NCBI GenBank assembly: GCA_019914945.1 | Contig: CM034108.1 | Span: 7,264,001 to 7,328,000, forward strand | DNA: 64,000 nucleotides | Source of the DNA: Typha latifolia | Lineage: Eukaryota; Streptophyta; Magnoliopsida; Poales; Typhaceae | Direction: 5' to 3' | Shown: piece by piece, positions 34,976 through 47,169 of the stretch | Numbering within the stretch: the first letter of the stretch is position 1 | How the letters are laid out: every line of letters starts with the position of its first letter | Position numbers and translations under genes: made by a program | The notes under the pieces: model-generated | Told to the model about the DNA's origin: nothing | Databases searched by the model: none | What the model saw: only the letters and a program-made list of their open reading frames with translations

Positions 34976-37094
34976 TTTTCCTTCTCCCCTTATAAAAATT
35001 TCGACCCCGAAATTTAAATCACACTGGTATTATAAGAAAATCCACATATCTAGTTTCACCACCTTCTACTCAAATCGGCAATTATGCAATCTTACTTTTT
35101 TCAAATCTATAACTTATATCACCACAAGTAACTCCCTTTAAATTTCTAGATCTAGGTTAGTTAGGTAATCATACCATGTCTATACACATCAATAATACAA
35201 CTAGTCTGCCAGAAAGAGTACATTCATTCTACAATATAAAAAGTATTGTCATCTATTACTTGAATTATATTCTACTCCAAAATACCTCAAGTTATCCAAA
35301 TTTATCACATTTTCTGCTAACTACAACAATACACATCGTAATGCCATAATCACCTATGGTAATATAATACAACTTGTTTAAGTAAATTATCTTCAATCTA
35401 ATGAATATATACTCCAATCCCAAACATACTCAATGGATTATCCTACAATACTATCACTAATACCAAGTAGAACGATAAATACCAGTTATTTCAAGGACAT
35501 TCGAAATACTTAACTCATGCTTCTCTTTCTAGACAAATAATCTCACTTATCTAAACATACTCAGTATCATTCGATATCCTCATAAAATTTAGGCGATAGC
35601 ATAAACTCTCTTATTTAAAGTGCACTGCTCATATGCTTAAACCATTATACAAATTACTAGATAAATTAATATAAGAGATTATACCTATCTATATCAGACT
35701 ACAATATCAACGTGTATTCATAATACATTCTTCAGAATAACATACAGTACATCAAATCCAACCAATCAATATAAATCCTAATACAAACTCAACCGAAATT
35801 TATATCCTCGCTTGATTCTCCACATTATCTTCCTTCTTAATCTACAATATCTAAAAGGTTAAATCCAAACTATCTTAAGAAACATGCATGGTAAACTTTA
35901 TAATGATCTTTCTATCAATCACTTCTGTATCCAAACTATTCATTCCTCAATTCCCAGAATTCCAGTTTGATCATTATCTATTTAATTACTATCACTACTA
36001 GTATATCCACCAAAATATCACTTAATGATATTGATATTCAAATCCAAAGACTATCCACTGAGTTCTATTAAGTAATCCAATAATCTCTTCTATATCTCGA
36101 TAAATATAATATTCAGTTCATAATATTAATTCATTGCCACAAAAATATTTACTAATCCATCATACTTAATATTTAAGAATACATAAACATATTTTAGACA
36201 AATCCACAAAATTATTGTACATGAACTAAAGCTACTAAGATTAATCTCCCAAATTGATAATGCTATTATGATCTGCTTATAAACTAACTGACACTAACTA
36301 ATTCATATAGATCAGAAGACATCCAAAAATATAGATAACAACCTTCTCGCAATTGCAATTCATTAGAAGATCAAATTTCCACAACTATAATGGAACCAAT
36401 CATGCAATCATAATCTCCCAATCAAGCATCTTTATTTTAAGACTCAAATGTAAGCCTGTAAATCTTTACAATTATTAAGATCAATCTCATCATTCTAAAA
36501 GGCTCACTCAATAACCAAATCATCACATATCTTACTTATTCATCCATAATCAATAATTATAATCCTCATAAGAATCAGAATAGTCTCTCTACCCATATAT
36601 CTCTTTACATCAATCTCCTAATCTCAAATATATCCATAAAAGATCAAAAATCCAAAAAATATGCTATATCTGTTCAGAATAACCTCCAATCTACTGATAA
36701 TAATTCTTTTGCATAAATAAATATCTCTACATGTTTAGAAATTTCTACACTTTATCACATCATATGAACATGTCTATATCTCCAATATTATGCTCCACAT
36801 ACTATAACACCTCGACATCAATAACATCAATGCATGATTTAGTAATATCTCTTCTTATTCATTAGTTGCTCAAATAAATTCTCAATATACCAATATCACA
36901 AATTATTTCTATCAATATCGTCAAAGTATCAAAACTTAATAATCTCAACACCACAATCTAGATCTCTATCTCAACCAATTAATATTAAACTCATCGAGAT
37001 TGACTACTAACGTAATCCTAAAATAAACCGACAACTACTATACTTGATGATTTGCCAGATCATCCTTAAACCTAAGCTCTGATACCACCTGAAT
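34976..37094 (-). other. Non-coding interior of the LARD-like element
   Basis: 2.1 kb, very AT-rich, no frame longer than about 60 codons and no gag or pol similarity. Yet about 1.4 kb of it is recognisably conserved in the second copy at 49246-50710 (for example the stretches around 35870-35990 and 36290-36380). That suggests a functional RNA such as a packaging or dimerisation sequence, or simply recent common origin. Confidence 0.75.
37076..37087 (-). other. tRNA-Met primer-binding site of the LARD-like element
   Basis: The minus strand reads TGGTATCAGAGC seven bases after the LTR ends in GTTACA. Confidence 0.85.
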
Positions 37095-39383
37095 TGTAAC
37101 GCCCTCGCCTAGTACGGATACGTGCACCCCCACGCGCCCGGTACGGGCATGAGCAAAAGGCTCAATGAATCAGTGATGCCAAACAGAGAGTAAATCATGT
37201 ATTGGATAATATGAATCAGCAAGAACATCATGTCATGAATGAGTATATGAATGTATCCTCAATAATATATAAATAAAAAGTAGATAATATGTCATAACTG
37301 ATAAAAATATATAATCCTTGATAATGAGTAAACAGATCTCCATGTTATACTATCATCACAACTCTCTCTCAAATATGACACATGATGTATGCTGACCATG
37401 ACCATGCTATGATATCAAATGTAATTATATATGATGCATATTGATCACTCGATAATCAGGTAACCAAATGATAATGAAATCATATGCATTTCTCAACATT
37501 ACAATCATCACTAATATCTTGGTATAATATTATCATACTAGACCACTGTGCACAGTCAATACTAGGTGTCCGGTCTCAACATGATGTCTGAATGTTTAGA
37601 GCATACAACGCCACCCACAAGAGTGTATCTCAAATATAACCATACCCCACCATCCGCTAGGGTATTAACATCCATCCAGACTGGGCACCCTTCCTAGTTG
37701 ATAGAAATCTTATGATGATAACTCGCCACATATGCCCTAGCGAATGACATGTGTCCGAATGTCTGCTGTGCACACAGACTAATGACATCGGTCGTAAGGC
37801 CAATAGGATCGCGACTATGTCGAGCGATCAATCATCAACTAAGTGCCTCCTAACCCTTGCGCCCATTCGTGTATTCGCACGCTTTCTATCAATTATTCTA
37901 TCAATCACATTTCATGCTTTCCTTCTAAATGACAGATCATATGCATATATCCAGTACGATAATAAGTCATTGCATAACAGGAATTTAAGTGGAATAGGAA
38001 TCAATAGAAAAATAATGCAATGTAGTCTTCAACCATGTAGTCAACACATGCATACTCATGCTATAGATCAACTAGACATAACATTATAACAGTATAATAA
38101 TCTCTCATCATCTCTATATATCACCAATGTGCTCATATTCTAGATCAACCTAATAAGATACATGATAAAATATGCTCGACTATAATCATCTCTAGATAAA
38201 GTTATATAATCATGCTGGAGGCCAAAACATGCATGTACATAATATATAATATAACAAAATTTGAGAAAGGCGTCTATGGCATAAGACTACTCACACTGAT
38301 CAGAAGATGCAAACCACCTATCCCTTATATTCGCCAATCAACCGAGTGACACTCATCGCTAGCAAGGTCCACGGGGTTTCAAATAAGGGGGTTCGAGATC
38401 TAAAAATATTTAAGTAGCAAGAAGTTAGTCGTTCATCTAATTAAATCCGTTCATATAAAATATGATGATTTATTAGATTTTAGAATTTCTACTTTATAAC
38501 TAGCTAGATTTTTAATTATAAATAAAAATATAAGTATAGATAAGAACCTAATTATAATTAAATTATATCTTGATTAATTAGGGACTATGTAGTCATTACT
38601 TTATAAAATAATAAATAAATACTTAAGCCTATTATTTTATTTGTTACAAAATAATAATGTCTAATAAATAGTTAGAATTATTTAAAATGTATCTCATAAG
38701 AATATTGGTATATAAATTTGATAATTATAATTTACAAATATATATATATATAATAAGAGTATTACCTATATATAATAAGAGTATTACCTAATAAAGAAAG
38801 AAAGAAGAAGAAGAAAAAGAAGAAGAAGGAGAAAAAGAAGAGAGGAGGAGAGTTGAGGGAAAAGAAAGGAGAAAGGAAGAAGAAATAAGAAATAAGAAAT
38901 AAGAAATAAGAAGAAAGAAGAAAGAAGAAGAAGAAGAAGAAGAAGAGAAGAGGAATCCAGCGGCCAGCCTCTCACCGACGGCTCGGCTCCAGCGAGCCCG
39001 AGCTCGAGGCAAGAAATAGAGAAAGAGAGAGAGATAGTGATAGAGAGAGAAAGAGAAGAAGGAAGACGAAGGAGGAGGCTCACCTGCAGTAGCACGACGA
39101 CAGCGCCGGTGGGTCGGCAGTGTGGGGGGGAGAGAGAGAGAGAGACCGAAAAAGAGAGAGAGAGAGAGAGAGCGAGAGAAAGAGAGATATAGAGGGAGAA
39201 AGAGAGGCAGTGGGAGGGGTTGAAGGTGGCTCTGGCGGCGCTGGGGCCCTTCGTAGCCAGTTGGCCGCTGCCGGTTGGCAGCGGCGATGCGAGGGGGTGC
39301 GTGGCCTATTGCATAGGCATGAGGCCGGCCACATCGTGCCCATGCAAAGATTAATATTTTTTTTTTAAGGATAGGTTGTTACA
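37095..39383 (-). repeat. 5' LTR of the LARD-like element
   Basis: About 2.29 kb; the minus strand opens TGTAACAACCTATCC and closes GGCGTTACA. Compared with the other LTR it lacks several hundred bp near its 3' end (the join is near 37160) and part of U3 near 38770. The GA/GAA tract is at 38790-39190. Confidence 0.8.
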
Positions 39384-39555
39384 CGACTTGATGAACTTGT
39401 TCACCCATAAGGTCTTCAACTAGGCTATTCTAGAATATGGATGAAGGAAAATATCAGCTTGAATGCTCCCTCCAAGTCTTCTTCTATGGGCTCCTCTTGA
39501 TGTTCTTCTTTAGCAACATTAGGTTCCTCATCCTCAAAGCCGTCAATGAGCATGA
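39384..39555 (-). pseudogene. Gypsy gag-protease linker (reverse strand)
   Basis: Minus-strand text MLIDGFEDEEPNVAKEEHQ and EEDLEGAF corresponds to the plus-strand linker at 41720-41830 (MLIDDLEEDDEVVDDEE). With the LARD-like element removed it joins the protease fragment at 31627-31930. Confidence 0.65.
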
Positions 39556-39560
39556 TACTC

Positions 39561-40345
39561 TGATACATTTAGTTAGGATCTTTACTTACTGCATTAGTTG
39601 TTTATTTTCATTAAAATAAAATTTATGTAGGTCGTGTTCAAACGCCCTAGCGGTCGGGCGAGTTCGAACGCTCGCGTTCGAATGCCTGCATCGTGTTCGC
39701 ACATACAAAGAATGCCTTTTGTACGTTCGAACGTGATCGGGCGCGTTTGAATGCGATCGACGAGAATCCTCTAAAATTAGGGTTATTTATTGTTTTAGGA
39801 CTTGTTGGCGGGCCTCTATAAATATGTGGATGGCAGCCAAATTCATTATGTTATTTGAATATTGATTTTTTGCCTCTCTATCTTCTATCTACCCTAATCT
39901 CACTCCTCCCTCTTCACCATCCTTCCACCTCTACCGTTGGCAAGGTTTCTCCTAACTTCTAATCTCCTTCAACTATCGAGTCACCCTCTTCTTTGGGATC
40001 TCGACCACTTCGTTCCATTCGTCTATATCCCTTAATCACATCCACCATCCACCTCTATCTCCATACCCATCCATAACCCTAACATCTACTCCACCCGTCA
40101 CCACCACCATCACCCACATTATTTCGTATTTTCGTCCAAGTTTCCTTTAGAATCTGTGAAGGGCATAAATACAAAAGTTGTAGATCAGGAAATTACAAAT
40201 CTAATCCATTTAGTTTCGTAATTTTCTAAGTATAGGGGAATATTTTACAAATATTGTTCCACAGTTGCACGGACTGCTTTTTGCAATAAATTCAGATTTT
40301 AAGGAAATTGTTCTGTAGCCGACCTTTTGGTACAAGAACCCATTA
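39561..40345 (+). repeat. 5' LTR of the composite
   Basis: Opens TGATACATTTAGTTAGG, holds GTTCGAAC words at 39640-39760 and a TATA-like TATAAATATGTGG near 39817, and ends AAGAACCCATTA just before the primer site. The partner LTR at 51687 ends AAGAACCCATCA. Confidence 0.8.
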
Positions 40346-40348
40346 ATC

Positions 40349-40360
40349 TGGTATCAGAGT
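40349..40360 (+). other. tRNA-Met primer-binding site
   Basis: TGGTATCAGAGT, one mismatch from TGGTATCAGAGC, three bases after the LTR. Confidence 0.8.
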
Positions 40361-40383
40361 AGGCGAACCTCAAACCTCCATTA

Positions 40384-41720
40384 ATGGTTGAAACAAGGAA
40401 GATGACATCAACAAGGAGACCTATGGAGAGCACATCAACAAGGGAAGACTCAATCCACGATGACCCTAACTGTGAGGTTGATTCCTTTGGAGAGACTATG
40501 GCAAGACCGAGTTAACCAACGTTTATGGGTGTGAATATGGGATTGGCGGATGAACTTAGGGGCATGTTCCAAACATTGCTGCATAGAGTTGACGCAATTC
40601 AAAAGGATCACAATGATTTAAAGGAATATGTCACGAACTGATTGGGTTCGTCATCTCCTCGACAACGATCGAAGCTTCAAGAAGGACCAGCAGTGCGATC
40701 TCATCGAACTGATACCCCACAGGTCCAAGTGCGTCATGTGAGTATCAATGATCCCTTCTTACCTATGCCTACACGTCATCCCCCACATTCGTTACAAACC
40801 CAATAGGCGTGCAGCACCGATGCGCTTCGTCGATGAAGAGGATTGACACTTTGAGGATGAGGTTGATCCCTTTGGAGATGGTGATGGACGTGCTCGAGGA
40901 TTTAGAGAAGGTGATCAACATGCAGAAAGGTTCAGACCTGAACCAAGGATCTTTTGCGAACTTGACAATGCTATTCGGGGGAGAACCGTACGCTTGAACT
41001 TTCCAAAATTCCATGCGGTGATCTAACGGATTGGGTGTTTCTAGTTGAACAATACTTTGAATGTCAAGAGATAGCGGACGACAGAAAAGTCCAAATGGCA
41101 AGCTTTCACCTGTAGGGAATGGTATAGATCGATTATTCATAGAGGAGGATTTATTGATTGGGCTCATTTTTGTAGGAGGATTATATGCAGATTTGGGACA
41201 GCAGTATATGAAGATTTTGCTGCCACATTAAGCAAGATGGTTCAAAGGACAATTGTATTGGAGTACCAAGCAGAATTTGAAAGAGTTAGTAGTCATTGTG
41301 AGCCACCTTGGCCCGAACTGATATTGATGAGCACATTTATTTCAGGGCTGCGAGAGGAGATACAGGCAGATGTTTGTGCTTTATGTCCCACCACTCTTGA
41401 GGAGGCCTTTGAGAAGGCCGTGAGGATGGAGCAAAAGCATAAGGCTCTCAAGATGCAGCAAAAACAGGTTAGGACAACCGAGATGGGCGGTTTGCACCTA
41501 GAACGCCGGCTGGAAATTCTGCAGGTTCAAAGACAATGGCTGCTAGTTCTAGACCACGACCACCACCCTTGAACCTTCTTCTAATTTTAGAGGAGGCACA
41601 AGACCCACCATTCAAACTCTCACACCTGCCTAGATGGAGGAGCGAAGAGCGAAGGGCCTTTGCTTTCAATGCGATGAACGTTTCACCCCCGCTCATCGGT
41701 GTTCCAAACCGATCGGGAGT
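40384..41720 (+). pseudogene. Gypsy gag, broken
   Basis: Starts at ATG 40384 with the text of this family (SMENT/MEST-type Arg-rich start, then LADELRGMFQTLLHRVDAI). The capsid segments DLTDWVFLVEQYF and EYQAEFERVSSHCEPPWPEL are split over several frames. The zinc-knuckle text CFQCDERFTPAHRCSKPIG appears near 41655-41715. Stops at about 40514, 40639 and many later ones make it a pseudogene. Confidence 0.75.
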
Positions 41721-42160
41721 GTGATGCTCATCGACGATCTCGAGGAGGATGATGAGGTAGTTGATGATGAAGAATGTCCAAAGAAGGTCTATGAGGAGGC
41801 CGTTGAGGAGGGCGCGGAGGAAGATATCTAAACTGAAATATTGATGCACATATACTCGGGTACTTCCATGTCGAGGACGTTACGGGTAGATAGACTCGTT
41901 AGAAAGCATTGTGTGCACATCCTCATCGATTCGGGGAGTACACACAACTTTCTAGACGAGAGGTTAGTGAGAAGATTGTATTTGGATGCTGAACTGACCA
42001 CGGGATTTGACGCGGCTATTGGAGACGGCACGAAGCTTAAGACGGAGAGTTTGTGTCGCCAGGTTGGTATACGGGTGCAAGGACACGATATCATTATGGA
42101 CTTGTATCCATTGGCGCTGTGAGGAGCGGATATTGTCCTAGGCACTTAGTGGTTACAGAG
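41721..42160 (+). pseudogene. Gypsy acidic linker and aspartic protease
   Basis: An acidic linker (EEDDEVVDDEE) leads to VRKHCVHILIDSGSTHNFLD near 41900-41957, with an intact DSG catalytic motif, and VQGHDIIMDLYPLAL with a stop at 42120 where the frame should continue into GADIVLG. Related fragments occur in reverse at 31627 and forward at 56600. Confidence 0.75.
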
Positions 42161-43419
42161 TTTGGGACTCGTCATATTTAATTTTCGGAGCATGTGGATG
42201 AAATTTAAACAAGGAAACAAAGATGTGCGGCTTGATGGCGTTCGATCTTTGCCGATTCCTATGATGCAGCCTATGGTGGGGCTGCCTTGTGCGTATGATT
42301 TGGCCTATCTTCTTCAGTTAGGACCAGCAGGAGATGATCCTCAAACAAGTTCAGGTACTATTATTGAATTGTCTAATTTATTATATAACTTTTTTGGATT
42401 GTTTGAGGAGCCACAGGAGTTGCCACCGAGGCGAACGACGGACCATCGCATAGAGATTATACTCGGGGCGGCACCGGCAAACGTGATGGTATATCGGTAT
42501 CCACATGTGCAAAAATAAGTTATTTCAAAGATGGTAGGCGAGATGTTGGAGCAAGGCCTCATTCAACCAAGTCCTAGCTCATACTCATCCCCCATGCTAG
42601 TAGTGCAAAAAAAGGACGGGACATGGCATTTTTGTATTGACTATCGGGCACTAAACGATATTACCATCAAGGTTCGGTATCCTATTCCGGTTATAGAGGA
42701 GCTACTAGATGAGCTTGTAGGGGCGACTATATTCAGCAAGCTTGACTTGAGGGCCAGGTATCATCAAATTAGAGTTCACACAGCAAATGTGCACAAAATT
42801 GCATTTCGGATTTCGGACGGACATTAAGAGTTTCGGGTGATGCCTTTTGGTCTCATTAATGCTCCATCTACCTTTCAAGGCCTCATGAATGATATATTTT
42901 GGCCTCTATTGCGAAGGTATGTCTTGGTATTCTTTGACGACATTTTGGTGTATAGTAGGACTGAATTGGAGGATTGGCGACATTTGGAGGACATGTTGAA
43001 TTTGTTGCAGCAAAATCAATTAAAGATCAAGAAGTCCAAGTGCCTATAGGAAGTACCACAAGTGGAGTATTTAGGCTACATTATTTCAACAGATGGTGTA
43101 GCGGCGGATCCTCAAAAGGTTGTATATATGATCGCTTGGCCTATTCCTACTAATACCACTGCAGTGCGAGAATTTTTGGGGCTGACCGGATATTATTGCT
43201 GCTTCATCACCGGATATGGCAAGATCGTTGCTCCTCTCACGTTTTTGTTGAAGGACTCTTTTAGATGGACGGATTAAGCCACTACAACCTTTGAAAAATT
43301 GAAAATAACAATGACGACGGCACCCGTTTTAGCGCTACTGGACTTCACCAAAGAGTTTATTGTGGAATGTGTTGCGTCGAGAGTTGGCATAGGAGCTATA
43401 CTAATGCAAGGAGGACGTC
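42161..43419 (+). pseudogene. Gypsy reverse transcriptase and RNase H start
   Basis: RT blocks in order: [74 protein letters not shown] and the catalytic [11 protein letters not shown] near 42940, then VREFLGLTGYYCCF. Stops fall at 42516, 42826, 43047 and 43275. RNase H begins (ECVASRVGIGAILMQGGR) and is cut at 43419 by the next LTR. Confidence 0.8.
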
Positions 43420-44260
43420 TGATACATTTAGTTAGGATCTTTTCTTACTGTATTAGTTGTTTATTTTTATTAAAATAGAATTCCTATAAGTCGCATTTGA
43501 ACGCAGGTGGGGTCGCGTTCGAATGCCCTTGTGAATGCCTACATCAGGTTTGCAAATATAGAGAACGCATATTATGCGTTCGAATGCGGTCAGGCGAGTT
43601 TAAATGCTTGCATCACGTTCGCACATACAAAGAACGTCTTTTGTGCGTTTGAACGCGATCGGGCGTGTTTGAACGTGATCGGCGGGAATCTCCTAGAATT
43701 AGGGTTACATATTGTTTTAGGACTTGTTGGCTAGCATCTATATATATGTGGATGGCAGCCAAATTCATTATGCTATTAGAATATTGATTTCTTGCCTTTA
43801 TCATCTATCTACCATAGTCTCCATCCTTTCTCTTCACTATCCTTCCACCTCTACCGTTGGCAAAGTTTCTCCTAACCTCTAATCTCCCTCAACTGTCGAG
43901 CCACCCCTCTTCTTTGGGATCTCGGCCATTTCTTTCTCTTCGTCTATATCCCTAAATCACATTCACAATCCACCTTCTCTTCCATACCCATTCATAACCC
44001 TACACTCCACCCGTCACCACCATAATCACCCACGTTATTCCATGTTTTCGTCCCAGTTGCCGTTCGGATCTGTGAAGGGCATAAATACAAAAGTTGTAGA
44101 TAAGGAAGGTACGGATCTAATTCACTTCATTTCATAATTGTCTAACTACCAAAGAATATTTGATGAATATTTTCCCACGGTTGCGCGGAATGATTCCTAT
44201 AATACATTCAAATCTTGAAGGAATTATTGTGTAGCCTATCTTTGGTTCAAGAACATATCA
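43420..44260 (+). repeat. LTR of second TGATAC-family gypsy copy
   Basis: Opens TGATACATTTAGTTAGG inside the RNase H reading of the previous copy and ends AAGAACATATCA. The GTTCGAAC block at 43500-43680 is partly decayed. Confidence 0.8.
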
Positions 44261-44263
44261 AAT

Positions 44264-44275
44264 TGGTATCAAAGC
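44264..44275 (+). other. tRNA-Met primer-binding site
   Basis: TGGTATCAAAGC three bases after the LTR end. Confidence 0.8.
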
Positions 44276-44296
44276 AGGCGAACCTCAAACCTCCAT

Positions 44297-44775
44297 TAAT
44301 GTTGAAACAAGGAAGATGACATTAACAAGGAGACCTATGGAGAGCACACCGATAAGGGAAGACTCAAACCACGATGACCCTAACCGTGAGGCCGATTCCT
44401 TTGGAGCAACCACGGCAGGACCGAGTCAACCAACGTCCATGAGTGCGAATATGGATAAACTTAGGGGCATGTTCCATACATTGATGCATAGAGTTGACTC
44501 AATTCAAAAAGATCACAATGATTTCAAAGAATATGTCATGAACTTATTTGATTCGTCATCTCCTTGACGGCGATCAGAGTTTCAAGAAGAGCCAGTAGTG
44601 GGGCCTTATTGAACTGATACCCCACAGGTCAAGGTGCGTCATGTGAATGTCAATGATCCCCTCTTACCTATGCCTACATATCATCCCCTACCTCTGTTAC
44701 AAAACCCAAGACCGACGGTGTTGGAACCCAAGAGGCGTGCGGCACCGGTGCGCTTCATCAATGAGGAGGATTGGC
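44297..44775 (+). pseudogene. Gypsy gag N-terminal part, second copy
   Basis: The open stretch 44316-44567 encodes the gag start (TLTRRPMESTPIREDSNHDD ... MDKLRGMFHTLMHRVDSI); an upstream one-base loss near 44300 shifts the true start. The reading then passes into FINEEDWHF and jumps at about 44780 directly into RT, so a deletion removed the rest of gag, the protease and the RT N-terminus. Confidence 0.7.
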
Positions 44776-46020
44776 ACTTTGGTGTCTCATTCTGGTTATC
44801 GAGGAGTTGCTAGATGAGCTTGTAGGGGCGACTATATTCAACAAGCTTGACTTGAGGGCCGGGTATCATCAAATTAGAATTCACCGGGCGGATGTGCACA
44901 AAATTTTATTTCGAATTCCGGACGGGCATTACGAGTTCTGGGTGATGTAATTTGGTCTCACCAATGCTCTAGCTATGAATGATATATTTCGACCTCTATT
45001 GCAAAGGTATGTCTTGGTATTCTTTGACGACATTTTGGTGTATAGTAGGACCGAATTGGAGTATTGGATGCATTTGGAGGATGTGCTGAATTTGTTAAAA
45101 AAAATCAATTGAAGATCAAGAAGTCCAAGTGCCTACGGGGAGTACCACAAGTGGAGTATTTAGGCCACATCATTTCAGCGGATGGTATAGAGGCGGATCC
45201 TCAAAAGGTTGCATGCATGACCGCTTAGCCTAATCCTACTACTAGCACTAGATTGAGAGGATTTCTGGGGCTGACCGAATACTATCATCGTTTCATCGCC
45301 AGATATGGCAACATCACTGCTCCTACCACTTCTTTGTTGAAGAAAGACTATTTTAGATGGACGGATGAAGCCAATTCAGCCTTTGAAAAACTAAAAACTG
45401 CAATGACGACAGCGCTCATTCTAACTCTACCGAACTTCACCAAGGAGTTCATTGTGGAATGTGGAATGTGATGCGTCGAGTGTTGGCATATGAGCTATAC
45501 TAATGCAAGGAGGATGTCCCATTGCCTATCTTAGCAGGGCTTTTTCACAAAAACCTCAGCAATTATCGACTTATGAGAGAGAGATGTTGGCAATTCTACA
45601 TGCATTAACAAAGTGGAGGGGTATACATACTTTATGGGACAGCGTATACATACTTCGGCATAGCAGATATGGGTTACAAAATTGTTGGGGTATGATTATA
45701 AAATACAATACAAGAAGGGAACGAAAAATAGAGCGGCGGATGCACTATTGCGCCAACCCGATACCGCCAAGCTTGCAGCCTATTCTTCTCCTACCTTACC
45801 CTTCCTTGACGAGCTAAGGTATGCATGTACATCTAACCTAGATTTTTTGAGATTGCTACAGAAGGTGATGGATGATCCGGAGTGCTATCTTAAGTTGGAG
45901 AAAGGCGGTTTGCTGTTGGACTGTAGATGCGTTCGGGTGCCCGCAAATGAAGGATTGCGATCGAAATTGTTGGAGCATTTCCACCAAACTCCAGAGGCTG
46001 GTCATAAGGGTGTCTTGAGG
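44776..46020 (+). pseudogene. Gypsy RT and RNase H, second copy
   Basis: Begins within RT ([30 protein letters not shown]), with [14 protein letters not shown] near 45035, then FLGLTEYYHRFIARYGN and RNase H (GGCPIAYLSRAFSQKPQQLS). Frameshifts at about 44950, 45095, 45230 and 45470. At 45610-45660 a short stretch is partly duplicated (TACATACTT...TACATACTT). Confidence 0.75.
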
Positions 46021-46860
46021 ACTTAAAAGAGAATATCTCAGAGTTGCACATGGCTAGGATTGTGGCAGGATGTGAAGAGTTTTGTCCGTGCTTACGAAGT
46101 CTGTCAAAGAGCTAAAGCAACCACATTGAAAACGGCCGGATTACTTCAGCCTTTACCTATACTAGACCGTGTTTGGGAAGACATTTTTATGGATTTCATA
46201 GAGGGTCTTCCGCTAGTACGTGGTCATTTTGTTATTTTTGTGGCGGTTGACAGATTGAGCAAGTATGTGTATTTTTCGGCATTGTCACATCCATTTTTAG
46301 CCAAGTCGGTGGCTGAAATTTTTATTAGAGATGTTGCTTGGTTAGGTTATATGGCATGCCACGCACGATTATCTCAGATTATGATCGTGTATTTATGAGT
46401 AACTTTTGGACAGAGTTTTTCAGATTGTAGAGGACTCAATTGAACTTCAGTTCGACCTATCATCTACAAACGGACGACCAAACCAAGGTGGCCAATCGAG
46501 GCATTGAGCAGTACTTGAGGTTCTTTGTTGGAGAGATGCCAAGACGATAGTTGGAGCTCCTACCGTGGGCGGAGTGGTCTTACATCATCGCCTACCATAG
46601 CAGCATTGACATGACTCTATTTGAGGTGGTGTATAGACGCACGGCTCTGACATTACACATTTATGATCCAGTGGCGTCGTCAGATAGAATAGAGGTGGAC
46701 TTAGCGTTGATGGATAGAGACGCCACATCGAGGAGGTTGCATGCTCATCTTAAACTTGCTGAAAACTGCATTAAGCAAGTTTATTATTCCAGCCATACGA
46801 AGCAGGAGTTCGACATCGGCAATTGGGTGTTTGTGAGGGTGAAACCATATTGACAAGTGA
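46021..46860 (+). pseudogene. Gypsy integrase, second copy, 3'-truncated
   Basis: Text includes AYEVCQRAKATTLKTAGLLQ (zinc-binding end), MDFIEGLPLVRGHF with the first catalytic Asp, VDRLSKYVYFSALSH, a broken second Asp region near 46385, and then AYHSSIDMTLFEVVYRR and EFDIGNWVFVRVKPY. It is cut at 46860 by the LARD-like LTR. Confidence 0.75.
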
Positions 46861-47131
46861 TGTAACAACCCAACCTTAAAAAAATAAAAATAAATAAATA
46901 AATAAATAAATTTTGGGCACGACCTCGTGCCCATGCATCACCACCCATGCAGCTTGATGCTACATAGGGCGCCATGTGTCACTTGCCCGGCTAGCTGAGC
47001 TCAGCTAACTCGTTGCGACGGGCCCCACCCTGCTGCCACCACCGTCGCACCCTCCCCCCATCGCCTCTCTCTCCCCCCTTTATATTTCTCTCTCTCCCCC
47101 CCCTTTTATATTTCTCCCTCTCTCTCTCTCA

Positions 47132-47169
<38 letters not shown>

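Larger units (their letters stand above)
31931..39383 (-). mobile_element. LARD-like nonautonomous LTR retrotransposon, 7.45 kb
   Basis: Reverse-strand element with two large LTRs (37095-39383 and 31931-34975), a primer site at 37076-37087, a polypurine tract at 34976-34992 and a 2.1-kb interior without coding capacity. Flanks TGACT (31926-31930) and CGACT (39384-39388) match at four of five bases, consistent with an aged target duplication inside a gypsy protease gene. Large LTRs with a non-coding interior fit the LARD definition. The LTRs share a block with the Tekay-type LTRs. Confidence 0.8.
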